64,000 nucleotides of DNA from Gammaproteobacteria bacterium (GCA_035279405.1 DATEHU010000040.1:62001-126000), one strand, 5' to 3'. Counted from the first letter of the stretch, positions 17,168 to 25,459 are shown. The notes: generated by a model not told the origin, from the letters alone. Translations and numbers: made by a program.

Positions 17168-17393
17168 CCGTTCGTGTTGAGCCCTTCGACAGGCTTAGGA
17201 CAGGCCCTTCGACAGGCTCAGGACAGGCCCTTCGACAAGCTCAGGACAGGCCCTTCGACAAGCTCAGGACAGGCTAGCGGAGCGCCGCTCCGCGAAGTCG
17301 AAACACGGAAAATCAGAGGCAAACAACCCTTCGATTTCGCTCAGGACAGGCCCTTCGACTTCGTGCCTGCGGCACTACGCTCAGGGTGAACGT
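17168..17393. repeat. dispersed CCGTTCGTGTTGAG repeat, copy A, with a tandem 23-base array
   Basis: The element opens with CCGTTCGTGTTGAG and closes with ACGCTCAGGGTGAACG, near reverse complements. Inside, four head-to-tail units GCCCTTCGACAGGCTCAGGA+CAG occupy 17181-17272 with one or two differences each. A GCGGAGCG..GCTCCGC hairpin follows, then a further partial unit near 17328. Copies without the array are at 26428-26536 and 39083-39194. Confidence 0.88.
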
Positions 17394-17415
17394 ATTTTAG
17401 GGCGGGTTCTGAGCT

Positions 17416-17448
17416 ACAAAAAAAACAGGGCTCCGCAGAGCCCTGTTG
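17416..17448 (-). terminator. rho-independent terminator of the S10 carboxypeptidase gene
   Basis: Read on the minus strand, AACAGGGCTC-TGCG-GAGCCCTGTT is a perfect 10-base stem with a four-base loop, followed at once by a run of T. It lies 24 bases past the stop at 17472. It also insulates the gene from the repeat array beyond. Confidence 0.9.
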
Positions 17449-17471
17449 TATCTCGTCTAGTTGGCAATCCC

Positions 17472-19022
17472 TTATTTCACGTTGTCGGTGTTGCGGATGA
17501 ACGCCGCGGCGTTGTCGTGCAGCTGCTTGAGCGCCGGCACATGCACGTACACCATGTGGCCGGAATTGTAGTATTTCATGTGTATGTGGTTCTGCAGGTC
17601 CTTGGGAATCGGCAGGTGGTCCATGGTGTAGTCGGTGGCAAAGTAGGGCGTGGCCAGATCGAAATACCCGCTGTTCACCAGCACCTGCAGATCCGGGTTG
17701 TATTTCATGGCCTCGGTCAGGTCCACTGCCGTATTCAAGGTGCCCGGCCAGGCCTGGCCCGTGGTCGGGTTCTGGTGCGTCCAATCCCACTTGTGGAAAG
17801 CCTCGGGGAGGTAGTGGCGGTCGCGGCCGAACTTGAGCGTGTTGTGCACGTAGTGATTGAAGGCCGATACGTACGCGGAACTGATGGCCGCGGACTGCGG
17901 ATCGTAGTAGGCCACTTCGCTCAGCGGGTTCATGGTCGGGCCGGTGAAGCGCGCGTCCAGCCGGCCGACGGTGGTGTCGTTGTCATTCAGCAACTCGTGC
18001 TCGAATTGGCTGGCGTTGACCCGCAGCTTGGCTTTCTCGATGTACGCGGTGCTCAGTCCGGTGTAGGTGTGCAGCTTCTCCGCGATGGCGTCAAACTGGC
18101 TGTCGGTGAGCGTGCTGCCCGCGTCCAGCGCGCGTGCGTAATCGCCGAGCGCGAACTGTTGCACCTGTTGCAGCAGCGGCTGCAGCTCCGCCGGCGGGTT
18201 GGGGAGTTTGTGGTGATACCAGGCGACCGCCGTGTAGCTCGGCAGGAACAGCTCGAACGGCAGATCGTTGCCGGCGTTGAAGCTCGCGGTGCGGAAATCC
18301 AGGATCGACGACAGCAGGATCACGCCGTTCATGTCAACGTCGTCGCGTTGTAAGAGATAGTTCACCAGCGCCGCGGAGCGCGGTGTGCCATAGGACTCGC
18401 CGAACAGGTACTTGGGCGAATTCCAGCGGCCGTTGTCGCTCAAGTAGCGGCGGATGAACTGCGCGAACGAGGCCACGTCGGCATCCACGCCGTAGAAATC
18501 CTTGGGCTCGCCCGCACCGCCCTCATCCTTGCCGATGATGCGGCTGTAACCGGTGCCCATGGCGTCAATGAACACTTCATCGGTGGCATCCAGCAGACTG
18601 TAGTCGTTGTTCACCAAACCGTAGGGCGCGGCCGGCGTGTGGGTGTGGTCCGCGGTGACCACGCGCTGCGGCCCGAAGGCGCCCATGTGCAGCCACACCG
18701 TGGAGGAACCGGGGCCGCCGTTGTAGAAGAAGGTGACCGGCCGGTTGGCGGGATTGGCGCCGCGCTTGGTATAGGCGATGTAGAACATGCTGCCGATGGG
18801 TTTGTCATCCTTGTTCTTGAGGATGATGGTGCCGGCGGTGGCGTCGTAATCCACACGCTGGCCCTCGACCGTGACGCTGCCCTGAGTGACGGATTTTTCC
18901 TCCTGGGTCGCGGTGGCGGTGCTGGCCGCCGGACGCTTGGCCGGAGGCGCATCGGCCGCGATGGCGGCGCCGGCGTAAACCGCTAGCAACAGCAGCAAGG
19001 CGGGGCTGAGATACTTCTTCAT
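17472..19022 (-). CDS. exported serine carboxypeptidase, peptidase family S10
   Basis: The start at 19022 places a signal peptide (MKKYLSPALLLLLAVYAGAA) at the N-terminus; upstream in-frame codons look non-coding. The 516-residue protein has the S10 oxyanion motif FFYNGGPGSS (Gly-Gly 102-103), the nucleophile Ser210 in LFGESYGTPRSA, an Asp in GYFDLATPYF and a His in NSGHMVYV. S10 enzymes remove C-terminal residues from peptides, often at low pH. It is probably periplasmic or secreted, monocistronic and followed by a strong terminator. Confidence 0.94.
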   Translation of the reverse strand: MKKYLSPALLLLLAVYAGAAIAADAPPAKRPAASTATATQEEKSVTQGSVTVEGQRVDYDATAGTIILKNKDDKPIGSMFYIAYTKRGANPANRPVTFFYNGGPGSSTVWLHMGAFGPQRVVTADHTHTPAAPYGLVNNDYSLLDATDEVFIDAMGTGYSRIIGKDEGGAGEPKDFYGVDADVASFAQFIRRYLSDNGRWNSPKYLFGESYGTPRSAALVNYLLQRDDVDMNGVILLSSILDFRTASFNAGNDLPFELFLPSYTAVAWYHHKLPNPPAELQPLLQQVQQFALGDYARALDAGSTLTDSQFDAIAEKLHTYTGLSTAYIEKAKLRVNASQFEHELLNDNDTTVGRLDARFTGPTMNPLSEVAYYDPQSAAISSAYVSAFNHYVHNTLKFGRDRHYLPEAFHKWDWTHQNPTTGQAWPGTLNTAVDLTEAMKYNPDLQVLVNSGYFDLATPYFATDYTMDHLPIPKDLQNHIHMKYYNSGHMVYVHVPALKQLHDNAAAFIRNTDNVK

Positions 19023-19139
19023 GGTTATCACCTGTGTGTGGAAGGCCGGGGGATGGAATCGTTGTTTTCGCAGGGACGCATGGTGGACAACAAAGGCCCA
19101 CCTAGGTTCAACGCAAAGCATGTGTCTTGCCAAGGGCGT

Positions 19140-19386
19140 TTAATCGCCGAACAGCTGCTTGATCAACTCCTCTTTGGACATCTGCAAATGTCCGGCGACT
19201 TCACCCAAATATCGCGGACAGAGTTCCTACCTTCAACGTTTGATGGGCGGGAATTGTGAGATGGTTGACGATATCTGATACACGAGTAAGGCGGATGTGA
19301 CTGCCGGTTTGGCGCGTGATCGAATAACCCAAGCGTCCCAATGTCTTAGCCAGATGCGCCCCGCCTACGTCGCGCGGGAGCTTCAT
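19140..19386 (-). pseudogene. hicA: HicA-type toxin gene with a one-base frameshift
   Basis: From ATG 19386 the product is a HicA-like RNA-binding toxin with LGYSITRQTGSHIRLT (His is the catalytic residue) and then LKVGTLSAIFG followed by a stop. In the next frame the expected C-terminus continues: GEVAGHLQMSKEELIKQLFG plus Asp and TAA at 19142-19140. Removing one T (an A on the plus strand at 19207-19209) restores a normal protein. The loss of the last helices probably inactivates the toxin unless the base is an assembly error. Confidence 0.82.
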
Positions 19387-19589
19387 AGCGCGATCAGTTC
19401 TTCTCTGACGAAGTGCAGGCGTATTACCTTGGGTGCTTTTCCGGGGTCAAAATGGCACGCGACGGCGTCGCGTACCTGCGTATGCAAAGCGGCAAGATCA
19501 TCGGCTTCAGTGAAAATGGCTTCTCCCAGCGCGCGCGCCTGATAACCCCCCTCGGGGGCCTCGTCTACCATGAAAATAATTTCCTGCAT
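19383..19589 (-). CDS. hicB: HicB-type antitoxin
   Basis: The 68-residue protein has the partial RNase-H-like fold of short HicB antitoxins (EIIFMVDEAPEGGYQARALG, then DDLAALHTQVRDAVACHF). The gene precedes hicA and overlaps it by four bases, giving antitoxin-first order. No separate DNA-binding C-terminal domain is visible, so self-regulation may be weak or use another region. Its partner toxin is frameshifted. Confidence 0.85.
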   Translation of the reverse strand: MQEIIFMVDEAPEGGYQARALGEAIFTEADDLAALHTQVRDAVACHFDPGKAPKVIRLHFVREELIAL

Positions 19590-19648
19590 GACGCTTTCCG
19601 ATTAAACCCGCGCAATGGCTCAATATTAACAGCTAACTTTGTAAGAGT

Positions 19649-20851
19649 TCAGTGCCGCGCCAACAGACGCTGACGCAAATCCTGGTCCGCCGCCATGTCG
19701 ATCACGGTCCAGGCCATGGCGAGCGCACCATCCCAGAGCGCCTGGTCCGCCGCCGGGCTCACGCAATGGGCGGTGAATTCCGGCTGATGGTTCACGGCCG
19801 GCAGCGAGTCGATGCCGATCATGGGATGGATCGAGGGCAGCGCAAGCGACACGTTGCCCATGTCGGTGGATGCGCTGAAGCGCGCCGCCGTCTCGGGTGT
19901 GACAAAGGCACGCGCCTTGGCGGGGATGTCAAAGCTCCTTCCCAGCAACTCGGAGTTGCGGCGGTAGATTTCCGCCATGGCCGCGTCATGGTGCATTTCC
20001 GTATAGGGTTTGTCGCCGCCCTTGATTTCCAGTTTCGAGCCGGTGGCGAGCGCGCCGGCCTCGAAGCAGTGGCGCACCTTCACGCGCAGTTCTTCCATGG
20101 CCTGCACGGATTCGCCGCGGATGATGTAGCGCGCGGAGGTGTGCGCCGGCACGATGTTAGGCGCCTCGCCGCCGTGGGTGCAGATGCCGTGGATGCGGTC
20201 GGTCTGGCGGATGTGCTGGCGCAGCAATCCTATGGATGTCTGCGCCACGGTGAGCGCGTCGGCGGCATTGATCCCCAGTTCCGGAAACGCCGAGGCATGC
20301 GCTTCCTTGCCGGTGTAATGCACGTCGAACATGGAGGCCGCGATGATCTTCGGCTGCAGCATGTCCATGGGCGCGGGGTGCACCATCATGGCGGCGTGCA
20401 TACCCTTGAAGGCACCGCGCTCCAGCATCAATACTTTTCCGCCGGCATTGCCGATTTCCTCGGCGGGCGTGCCAAGCACCGTAATCGTCAACCCGGCGTC
20501 GTCGGCCACCTTGACCGCGGCCAGCCCGGCGCCCACCGCCATCGCGGCAATCAGGTTGTGGCCGCAGGCGTGGCCGACCCCCGGCAGGCTGTCGTACTCG
20601 GCCATGATGCCGATCTTGAGCGGCCCGTGGCCGGCGGTGGCGGAAAACGCCGTGGGCAAGTCACAAATGCCGGTGTTCACCGCAAAGCCCGCCTGGTCCA
20701 GCGTTTCCGCCAGCCAGCCGCAGGCTTTTTCTTCCTCGAAACCGAGTTCCGGATGCGCGTGGATGCGGTGGCTCAGCTCGAGCAGCGATAGGCGTGCCGC
20801 GCTCAGGCGTTCACGCGCCGCTTGTTTGGCATCCACGCTGCACCTCGCCAT
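19649..20851 (-). CDS. M20-family metallopeptidase/amidohydrolase
   Basis: ATG at 20851 gives 400 residues; the frame is open further upstream without family similarity. Zinc ligands appear in GHACGHN (residues 93-99) and TPAEEIG, and the inserted dimerisation domain contains YTGKEAHASAFPELGINAAD. It resembles aminobenzoyl-glutamate hydrolase-like and peptidase M20D amidohydrolases, which cleave N-acyl amino acids or dipeptides. The substrate cannot be told. There is no signal peptide, so it is cytoplasmic. Confidence 0.92.
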   Translation of the reverse strand: MARCSVDAKQAARERLSAARLSLLELSHRIHAHPELGFEEEKACGWLAETLDQAGFAVNTGICDLPTAFSATAGHGPLKIGIMAEYDSLPGVGHACGHNLIAAMAVGAGLAAVKVADDAGLTITVLGTPAEEIGNAGGKVLMLERGAFKGMHAAMMVHPAPMDMLQPKIIAASMFDVHYTGKEAHASAFPELGINAADALTVAQTSIGLLRQHIRQTDRIHGICTHGGEAPNIVPAHTSARYIIRGESVQAMEELRVKVRHCFEAGALATGSKLEIKGGDKPYTEMHHDAAMAEIYRRNSELLGRSFDIPAKARAFVTPETAARFSASTDMGNVSLALPSIHPMIGIDSLPAVNHQPEFTAHCVSPAADQALWDGALAMAWTVIDMAADQDLRQRLLARH

Positions 20852-20985
20852 CGGAAAAGCCGCGATGATAGTCCCGCCCCCATCGAATGCCAAAGCGATT
20901 CGCCGGCGGGTATCCCGTCGCGCTGCCCGCACCGGCGGAAAATGATAGGCTTTCCCGCAGCTTGGCCATGGGTTGGGTAAGTGTC

Positions 20986-21195
20986 ATGAGTGTGTTCCCG
21001 GGTCTGATTCTGTGGCTGATTCTGCTCGTGGTGTGCTGGCCGCTGGCGCTGCTCGCGCTGATTCTCTATCCGCTGGTGTGGCTGGTGCTGCTGCCGTTCC
21101 GGCTCGTGGGCATCAGCGTGGACGCGGTGTTCGAGCTGCTCGGTGCTATCCTGCGTTTGCCCGCGCGCCTGTTGCGCGGCCCCCGGAGCGCGTGA
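20986..21195 (+). CDS. small hydrophobic membrane protein
   Basis: The 69-residue product from ATG 20986 is almost wholly hydrophobic: LILWLILLVVCWPLALLALI, then a second segment around LVWLVLLPFRLVG and an amphipathic tail. An in-frame ATG at 20968 is an alternative start. No family is recognised. It lies three bases before mgtC and may be translated with it. Confidence 0.6.
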   Translation: MSVFPGLILWLILLVVCWPLALLALILYPLVWLVLLPFRLVGISVDAVFELLGAILRLPARLLRGPRSA

Positions 21196-21198
21196 CGC

Positions 21199-21666
21199 AT
21201 GTTCATGAATTCCGACTGGCACACGCAACTCGTGATCATCGGCCAGGTGATCGTGGCCATGATCCTCGGCGGCGTAATTGGCTTCGAGCGCGAACTGGCC
21301 AACAAGCCGGCCGGCTTTCGCACTCACACGCTGGTGGCAGGCGCCGCCTGTCTGTTCATGGCGGTGGCCGCGGCAGCGGAACACTATCTGCAGTTGAAGA
21401 GCACGGTGGTCATTGACCCGCTGCGCGTGGCCGCGGCCATTGTCACCGGCGTGAGCTTTCTGGGCGCGGGCACGATTTTCCGCAGCGGCGGCGAGCACAG
21501 CAAAGTCGGCGGGCTCACCACCGCGGCAACCATTTGGACTTCGGCGGCCGTGGGCCTGGCGGTGGCGCTCGGCCAGTTGATCGCCGCTGTCGGCGTGACC
21601 ATCTTGGCGCTCATCGTGCTGCGCGGCATGAAAGTGCTGGAGCGTGATCATCACGCGGATTCCTGA
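21199..21666 (+). CDS. MgtC/SapB family membrane protein
   Basis: The 155-residue protein has the MgtC N-terminal membrane domain: AMILGGVIGFERELANKPAG, FRTHTLVAGAACL, VSFLGAGTIFRSG and GLTTAATIWTSAAVGLAVAL. MgtC proteins modulate growth under magnesium limitation or acid by acting on ATP synthase or other membrane partners; many short homologues have unknown roles. The C-terminal ACT-like domain of true MgtC is absent. It is followed by two PEBP genes. Confidence 0.9.
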   Translation: MFMNSDWHTQLVIIGQVIVAMILGGVIGFERELANKPAGFRTHTLVAGAACLFMAVAAAAEHYLQLKSTVVIDPLRVAAAIVTGVSFLGAGTIFRSGGEHSKVGGLTTAATIWTSAAVGLAVALGQLIAAVGVTILALIVLRGMKVLERDHHADS

Positions 21667-21690
21667 TTGCACTTGATTGAGGAGCTCAAC

Positions 21691-22257
21691 ATGCGTTTAT
21701 TCGTGCGCGCATTCCCGGCATTCCTGTTGCTGGCTTTGCCGGGGGCCACGCTGGCCGCGGGCGGGTTCAGCGTCACCAGTCCCGATTTTGCGAACGGCGG
21801 CACCATTCCCAAAGCGCAGGTGTTCAATGGTTTCGGCTGCAAAGGCGGCGACGTATCCCCGGCGCTGCACTGGTCGGGTGCGCCCGCGGGCACCAAGAGT
21901 TTTGCCGTGACCATCTACGATCCGGATGCGCCGACCGGCAGCGGCTGGTGGCACTGGGTGGTATTCAACATTCCCGCAAACGTCACCGGTCTCGCGGCGG
22001 GCGCCGGTGATGCGCACGCGCATATGCTGCCGCCGGGAGCGGTGCAGGCGCGCAGCGATTTCGGGTTCTCGAATTACGGCGGTCCGTGCCCGCCGGTCGG
22101 CGATCCGCCGCATCATTATCAGGTGACGGTGTACGCCCTCAAGGTCGCCAAGCTGCCGCTCGACGCCGATGCATCCGGCGCGATGGTGGGTTTTGAACTG
22201 CATTTCAGCACCCTCGCGCAAGCGCACCTGGTCGGCGTGTACGGCCGCAGCAAATAA
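21691..22257 (+). CDS. exported YbhB/YbcL-type PEBP-like protein, copy 1
   Basis: ATG 21691 follows a good GAGGAG site. The 188-residue protein has a signal peptide (MRLFVRAFPAFLLLALPGAT) and the phosphatidylethanolamine-binding fold: DVSPALHWSGAPAGTKSFAV, YDPDAPTGSGWWHWVVFNIP, NYGGPCPPVGDPPHHY. Bacterial members bind small anionic or lipid ligands, and their role is unclear. A paralogue lies at 22512-23072. Confidence 0.92.
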   Translation: MRLFVRAFPAFLLLALPGATLAAGGFSVTSPDFANGGTIPKAQVFNGFGCKGGDVSPALHWSGAPAGTKSFAVTIYDPDAPTGSGWWHWVVFNIPANVTGLAAGAGDAHAHMLPPGAVQARSDFGFSNYGGPCPPVGDPPHHYQVTVYALKVAKLPLDADASGAMVGFELHFSTLAQAHLVGVYGRSK

Positions 22258-22296
22258 GCGCCGGCCCGGCGCGGGGCGCGGGTTTATACTGGCGGC

Positions 22297-22515
22297 ATGC
22301 GCAGTTTCAGCGACATCGGTGGTCAGGTGTGGGAGGCAGACGTGATGGATGCCTCCTACGGCAACATGCTCATGCTGTTCTGGCGACTCGGCAGTTTCGA
22401 CGTGTACAAAAGCCCGTTGCAGGCAGGCAATCACCTCTCGGCCGAGCACGAAGTCGCCGCGTTCAGCGACGACGAGTTGCGCGCGCGTCTGGCGAGTGCC
22501 GAGCCGTGGGCATGA
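22297..22515 (+). CDS. hypothetical protein
   Basis: The 72-residue product has no recognised domain. It is not a membrane protein and ends with an acidic helix (SDDELRARLASAEPW). Its stop overlaps the start of the second PEBP gene (ATGA), which supports real translation. It sits between two PEBP paralogues. Confidence 0.5.
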   Translation: MRSFSDIGGQVWEADVMDASYGNMLMLFWRLGSFDVYKSPLQAGNHLSAEHEVAAFSDDELRARLASAEPWA

Positions 22516-23072
22516 CGCGCAGTTTGCAATTGCAATTTGGCGTTGTGCTGATCGCAGGCATGGCTTTGCCCTGGATAGCGGAGGCGGCTCCCATGGCGCA
22601 GAAATTCCAGCTCAGCTCGTCGGCCTATGCCGACAACGGCGCGATCCCCGCGCGCTACACCTGCGACGGTGCCGACATCTCGCCGCCCCTCGCCTGGTCG
22701 GGGGTGCCCGCCGGTACGAAGAGTTTCGCTTTCATCATGGACGATCCGGATGCGCCGGATCCGGCGGCGCCCAAGGTGACCTGGGTGCACTGGGTGCTGT
22801 ATGGCATCCCCGTGGATGTGCACGGGCTGCCCGAAGGCGGCTCTCTGCACGCGCCGGCCGGCACGCGCGATGGCACGAACAGCTGGAAGCGCCCCGGCTA
22901 CGGCGGTCCCTGTCCGCCCATCGGGCGGCACCGGTATTTCCAGAAGCTCTATGCCCTGGACACCGTGTTGCCGGATCTGCATCGCCCCTCCAAGGACGCG
23001 CTGCTCGCGGCAATGCGTGGCCACGTGCTCGCCGAAGCGCAGATCATCGGCACTTACCAGCATCCGCGCTGA
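22512..23072 (+). CDS. exported YbhB/YbcL-type PEBP-like protein, copy 2
   Basis: From ATG 22512 the 186-residue product has a signal peptide ending in AEAAP and the PEBP motifs ADISPPLAWSGVPAGTKSFA, DDPDAPDPAAP, WVHWVLYGIP and GYGGPCPPIGRHRY. It is clearly related to the product at 21691-22257 but diverged, notably in the loop after DPDAP. The longer upstream open frame is not supported. It probably shares a transcript with the preceding small gene. Confidence 0.92.
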   Translation: MTRSLQLQFGVVLIAGMALPWIAEAAPMAQKFQLSSSAYADNGAIPARYTCDGADISPPLAWSGVPAGTKSFAFIMDDPDAPDPAAPKVTWVHWVLYGIPVDVHGLPEGGSLHAPAGTRDGTNSWKRPGYGGPCPPIGRHRYFQKLYALDTVLPDLHRPSKDALLAAMRGHVLAEAQIIGTYQHPR

Positions 23073-23084
23073 GGGCATTGCGCG

Positions 23085-23639
23085 TTGAATGTGCAGATCG
23101 CAACCCCACCGGCGGATTACGCGGCACGCGTCGCCGCCATACACCGTGAACTCGGAATTCCGGCGGATTACGCCGCACGCCACCGTTTGCCACTGCTCCC
23201 GGAAGCCGGAGAACTCGCAGCCATCGGCCCGGACATTTTCGGCCGCGAGCAGCAACTCGCGCCGCATGCGGCCGGGCCGTGGCAGGCGATGCGCACCCGG
23301 GCGCTGCAGGATGACATCGTGCTGCTGGTGGTGTCGGCATTCCGCGGCCTGGATTACCAGCGCGATCTGATTGCACGCAAGCTCGCATCCGGCCAGCAGC
23401 TCGCGGACATTCTCAAGGTGAACGCCGCGCCCGGCTACAGCGAGCATCACACCGGCTGCGCCGTGGATTTGACCGCGGCCGGATACGCGCCGCTGGAAAC
23501 CGAATTCGATTCCACCCAGGCCTTCGCCTGGCTGAAGCGCCACGCGAACGGTTTCGGCTTCCGGCTTTCATATCCGCGCGACAATCCGCATGGCATCGCC
23601 TACGAACCCTGGCACTGGGCGTATATAAAGGATTCTTAG
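23085..23639 (+). CDS. VanY-like D-alanyl-D-alanine carboxypeptidase domain protein
   Basis: The 184-residue protein begins at TTG 23085 or GTG 23091. It has the LAS-type metallopeptidase motifs VSAFRGLDYQRDLI, GYSEHHTGCAVDLT (zinc His and Asp) and EPWHWAYI. These enzymes trim the terminal D-Ala of peptidoglycan stems. No signal peptide or anchor is visible, which is unusual for a wall enzyme, so either the start is misjudged or it acts on cytoplasmic precursors. Confidence 0.88.
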   Translation: MNVQIATPPADYAARVAAIHRELGIPADYAARHRLPLLPEAGELAAIGPDIFGREQQLAPHAAGPWQAMRTRALQDDIVLLVVSAFRGLDYQRDLIARKLASGQQLADILKVNAAPGYSEHHTGCAVDLTAAGYAPLETEFDSTQAFAWLKRHANGFGFRLSYPRDNPHGIAYEPWHWAYIKDS

Positions 23640-23648
23640 TCCTTATCT

Positions 23649-23690
23649 CCTCTCCCCTTTTCAAGGGGAGAGGTTAGGGTGAGGGGTGCG
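23649..23690. repeat. dispersed CTCTCCCC hairpin repeat, copy 1
   Basis: A perfect 11-base stem, CCTCTCCCCTT and AAGGGGAGAGG, encloses TTC and is followed by TTAGGGTGAGGGG. A related element, in the opposite orientation and with a different stem, is at 39225-39275. Confidence 0.8.
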
Positions 23691-23754
23691 ATGTGAGGGG
23701 TAGCAAAATGCAATTGCAGCTGCGCTTATTTTTGGTTTCACACTGCACTACCTC

Positions 23755-23916
23755 ATGAAAAAACTCATTCTGCTGCTGTGCGTGGTTATTCTGAGTGGAA
23801 TCGGCTGGACCGTGGGGGCGCGTGCCGGCATGGTGACCGCCTGGCTGCTGTCCAGTCTCGGTGCCGTCATCGGCGCATATCTCGGCTGGCGCATCGGCCG
23901 CGCGTATCTCGATTGA
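23755..23916 (+). CDS. small two-helix membrane protein
   Basis: ATG 23755 to TGA 23914-23916 encodes 53 residues: MKKLILLLCVVILSGIGWTV, then GARAGMVTAWLLSSLGAVIG and AYLGWRIGRAYLD. The glycine pattern (GWxxGAxxG, GAYLGWxIG) is typical of small inner-membrane proteins with two packed helices. It has no known function. It lies 27 bases upstream of the cyclopropane synthase gene and may be co-transcribed. Confidence 0.65.
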   Translation: MKKLILLLCVVILSGIGWTVGARAGMVTAWLLSSLGAVIGAYLGWRIGRAYLD

Positions 23917-23943
23917 CGGGATTCATATAAGCAAGGGGTTCGC

Positions 23944-25062
23944 ATGTCACAGTCCGCATTCAAACGCAAAGTGGAACATCTGCTGGAAGGCACCGGCGTC
24001 GCGGTCAACGGTCCGCATCCCTGGGACATCCAGGTGCACAACGAGCACTTCTACCGGCGCGCCATCGCCCACGGCTCGGTGGGGCTGGGCGAGTCCTACA
24101 TGCAAGGCTGGTGGGACGCGGAGGATCTCGACGGCCTCATCTACCGTGTACTCATGGCCAATCTGGAAGAAAAAGCCGTGAACGTGGATAACGTGCTGGC
24201 CTATCTGCAGGCACGTTTCTTCAATCTGCAGAAACCCAACCGCGCGTTCGAGGTGGGCCGGCGCCATTACGATATGGGCAACGATCTCTACAAGCACATG
24301 CTGGGCAAGCGTCTGGTTTATAGCTGCGGCTACTGGAAAGCTGCGGACAATCTGGACGACGCCCAGGAAGCCAAGCTCGAATTGATTTTCAAGAAGCTCG
24401 GGCTGAAATCCGGTATGCGTGTGCTCGACATCGGCTGCGGCTGGGGCGAAGCGCTGAAACTCGCCGCCGAACGCTATGGCATCACTGGCGTCGGCATCAC
24501 CGTCTCGGAACAGCAGGCCAGGTACGCACGTGAAATCAGCAAAGGACTGCCGATTGAGGTGCGCCTGCAGGATTACCGGTTGCTTGACGAAAAGTTTGAC
24601 CGCATCTTCTCGATCGGCATGTTTGAGCACGTGGGCGTGAAAAACTATCCCGCCTACATGCAGACCGCGCACCGCTGCCTCAAGGATGACGGTCTGTTCC
24701 TGCTGCACTGCATCGGCGGCAACAAGTCGGTGCGCGACACCGACGCCTGGATCGCCAAGTACATTTTCCCCAACAGCATGCTGCCCTCCATCAAACAGAT
24801 CGCCGCCGCCACCGAGGATCTGTTCGTCATGGAGGACTGGCACAACTTCAGCGTGTACTACGACAAGACCCTGCAGGCTTGGCGGCGCAACTTCGAGAAC
24901 AGTTGGGAAGAACTCAAAAACCAGTACAACGAAACCTTCCACCGCATGTGGCGTTACTACCTCTGCGCCAGCATGGCTTCGTTCCGGTCGCGCAAGAACC
25001 AGTTGTGGCAGATCGTGTTCTCGCCACGGGGAGTACCAGGCGGCTACGTCGCGCCGCGCTGA
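23944..25062 (+). CDS. cfa: cyclopropane-fatty-acyl-phospholipid synthase
   Basis: The 372-residue protein carries the Cfa signatures: GLGESYMQGWWDAEDLDGLI, HYDMGNDLYKHML, YSCGYW, the SAM site VLDIGCGWGEALKLAA, and SIGMFEHVGVKNYPAY. The C-terminal NFSVYYDKTLQAWRRNF and FHRMWRYYLC segments are also conserved. Cfa methylenates cis double bonds of membrane phospholipids, often on entry to stationary phase or acid stress. It acts at the inner membrane surface. Confidence 0.95.
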   Translation: MSQSAFKRKVEHLLEGTGVAVNGPHPWDIQVHNEHFYRRAIAHGSVGLGESYMQGWWDAEDLDGLIYRVLMANLEEKAVNVDNVLAYLQARFFNLQKPNRAFEVGRRHYDMGNDLYKHMLGKRLVYSCGYWKAADNLDDAQEAKLELIFKKLGLKSGMRVLDIGCGWGEALKLAAERYGITGVGITVSEQQARYAREISKGLPIEVRLQDYRLLDEKFDRIFSIGMFEHVGVKNYPAYMQTAHRCLKDDGLFLLHCIGGNKSVRDTDAWIAKYIFPNSMLPSIKQIAAATEDLFVMEDWHNFSVYYDKTLQAWRRNFENSWEELKNQYNETFHRMWRYYLCASMASFRSRKNQLWQIVFSPRGVPGGYVAPR

Positions 25063-25162
25063 TTGCTCCCTACTTCCTCCCGAGCAGGCCGATGACAACC
25101 CGCACCGCCCAGACTCGTGCCGGGAATTCACTAGCCCTGGTATGCAATGCAGCCGCATTGGT

Positions 25163-25207
25163 TTGACAGCGCCTCATCTATATGTTTTGATGTATTAGCA
25201 TCGATGC
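25163..25207 (+). promoter_or_regulatory. promoter and palindrome of the RHH/PIN toxin-antitoxin pair
   Basis: TTGACA at 25163-25168 is followed 17 bases later by TTTGAT. The perfect palindrome GCATCGATGC at 25198-25207 then lies between promoter and antitoxin start at 25226. Ribbon-helix-helix antitoxins commonly bind such palindromes to repress their own operon, so this is a candidate operator. Confidence 0.5.
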
Positions 25208-25225
25208 GTATAGAGGTTGGAAAGT

Positions 25226-25459
25226 ATGTCTCGGATAACCATCAGTATCACGAATGAGCGTCACAAGGCGCTCAAGGCTGCCGCTGCCCGGCGCGGAAAA
25301 ACCATCGGGGAACTCGTGGCGGAAGGCCTGGAGGCAGTCGGCATCAAGCCGGAAAACAGGGTAGCCGAGCTGCTTGCCAAAGCGCGCGCCCGCTCACGGC
25401 TGTCTGCGGCAGCGGCGGAAAAACTTGCTGTCGAGGAGACCCGGAAGGCCCGTCAGTGA
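25226..25459 (+). CDS. ribbon-helix-helix antitoxin
   Basis: ATG 25226 is preferred over the TTG at 25217 because the product then opens directly with the RHH strand MSRITISITNERHKALKAAA. The 77-residue protein has the RHH helix pair (RGKTIGELVAEGLEAVG) and a flexible charged tail that would bind the toxin. Its stop overlaps the PIN toxin start by four bases. Confidence 0.82.
   Translation: MSRITISITNERHKALKAAAARRGKTIGELVAEGLEAVGIKPENRVAELLAKARARSRLSAAAAEKLAVEETRKARQ

Noticed and set aside
17181-17272. CRISPR-like array
   Set aside because: The 23-base units are head to tail without spacers, and no cas gene is nearby. It is a tandem repeat inside a dispersed element.
19652-20791. 379-residue forward open frame over the M20 gene
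   Set aside because: Arg/His-rich antisense of a clear metallopeptidase gene.
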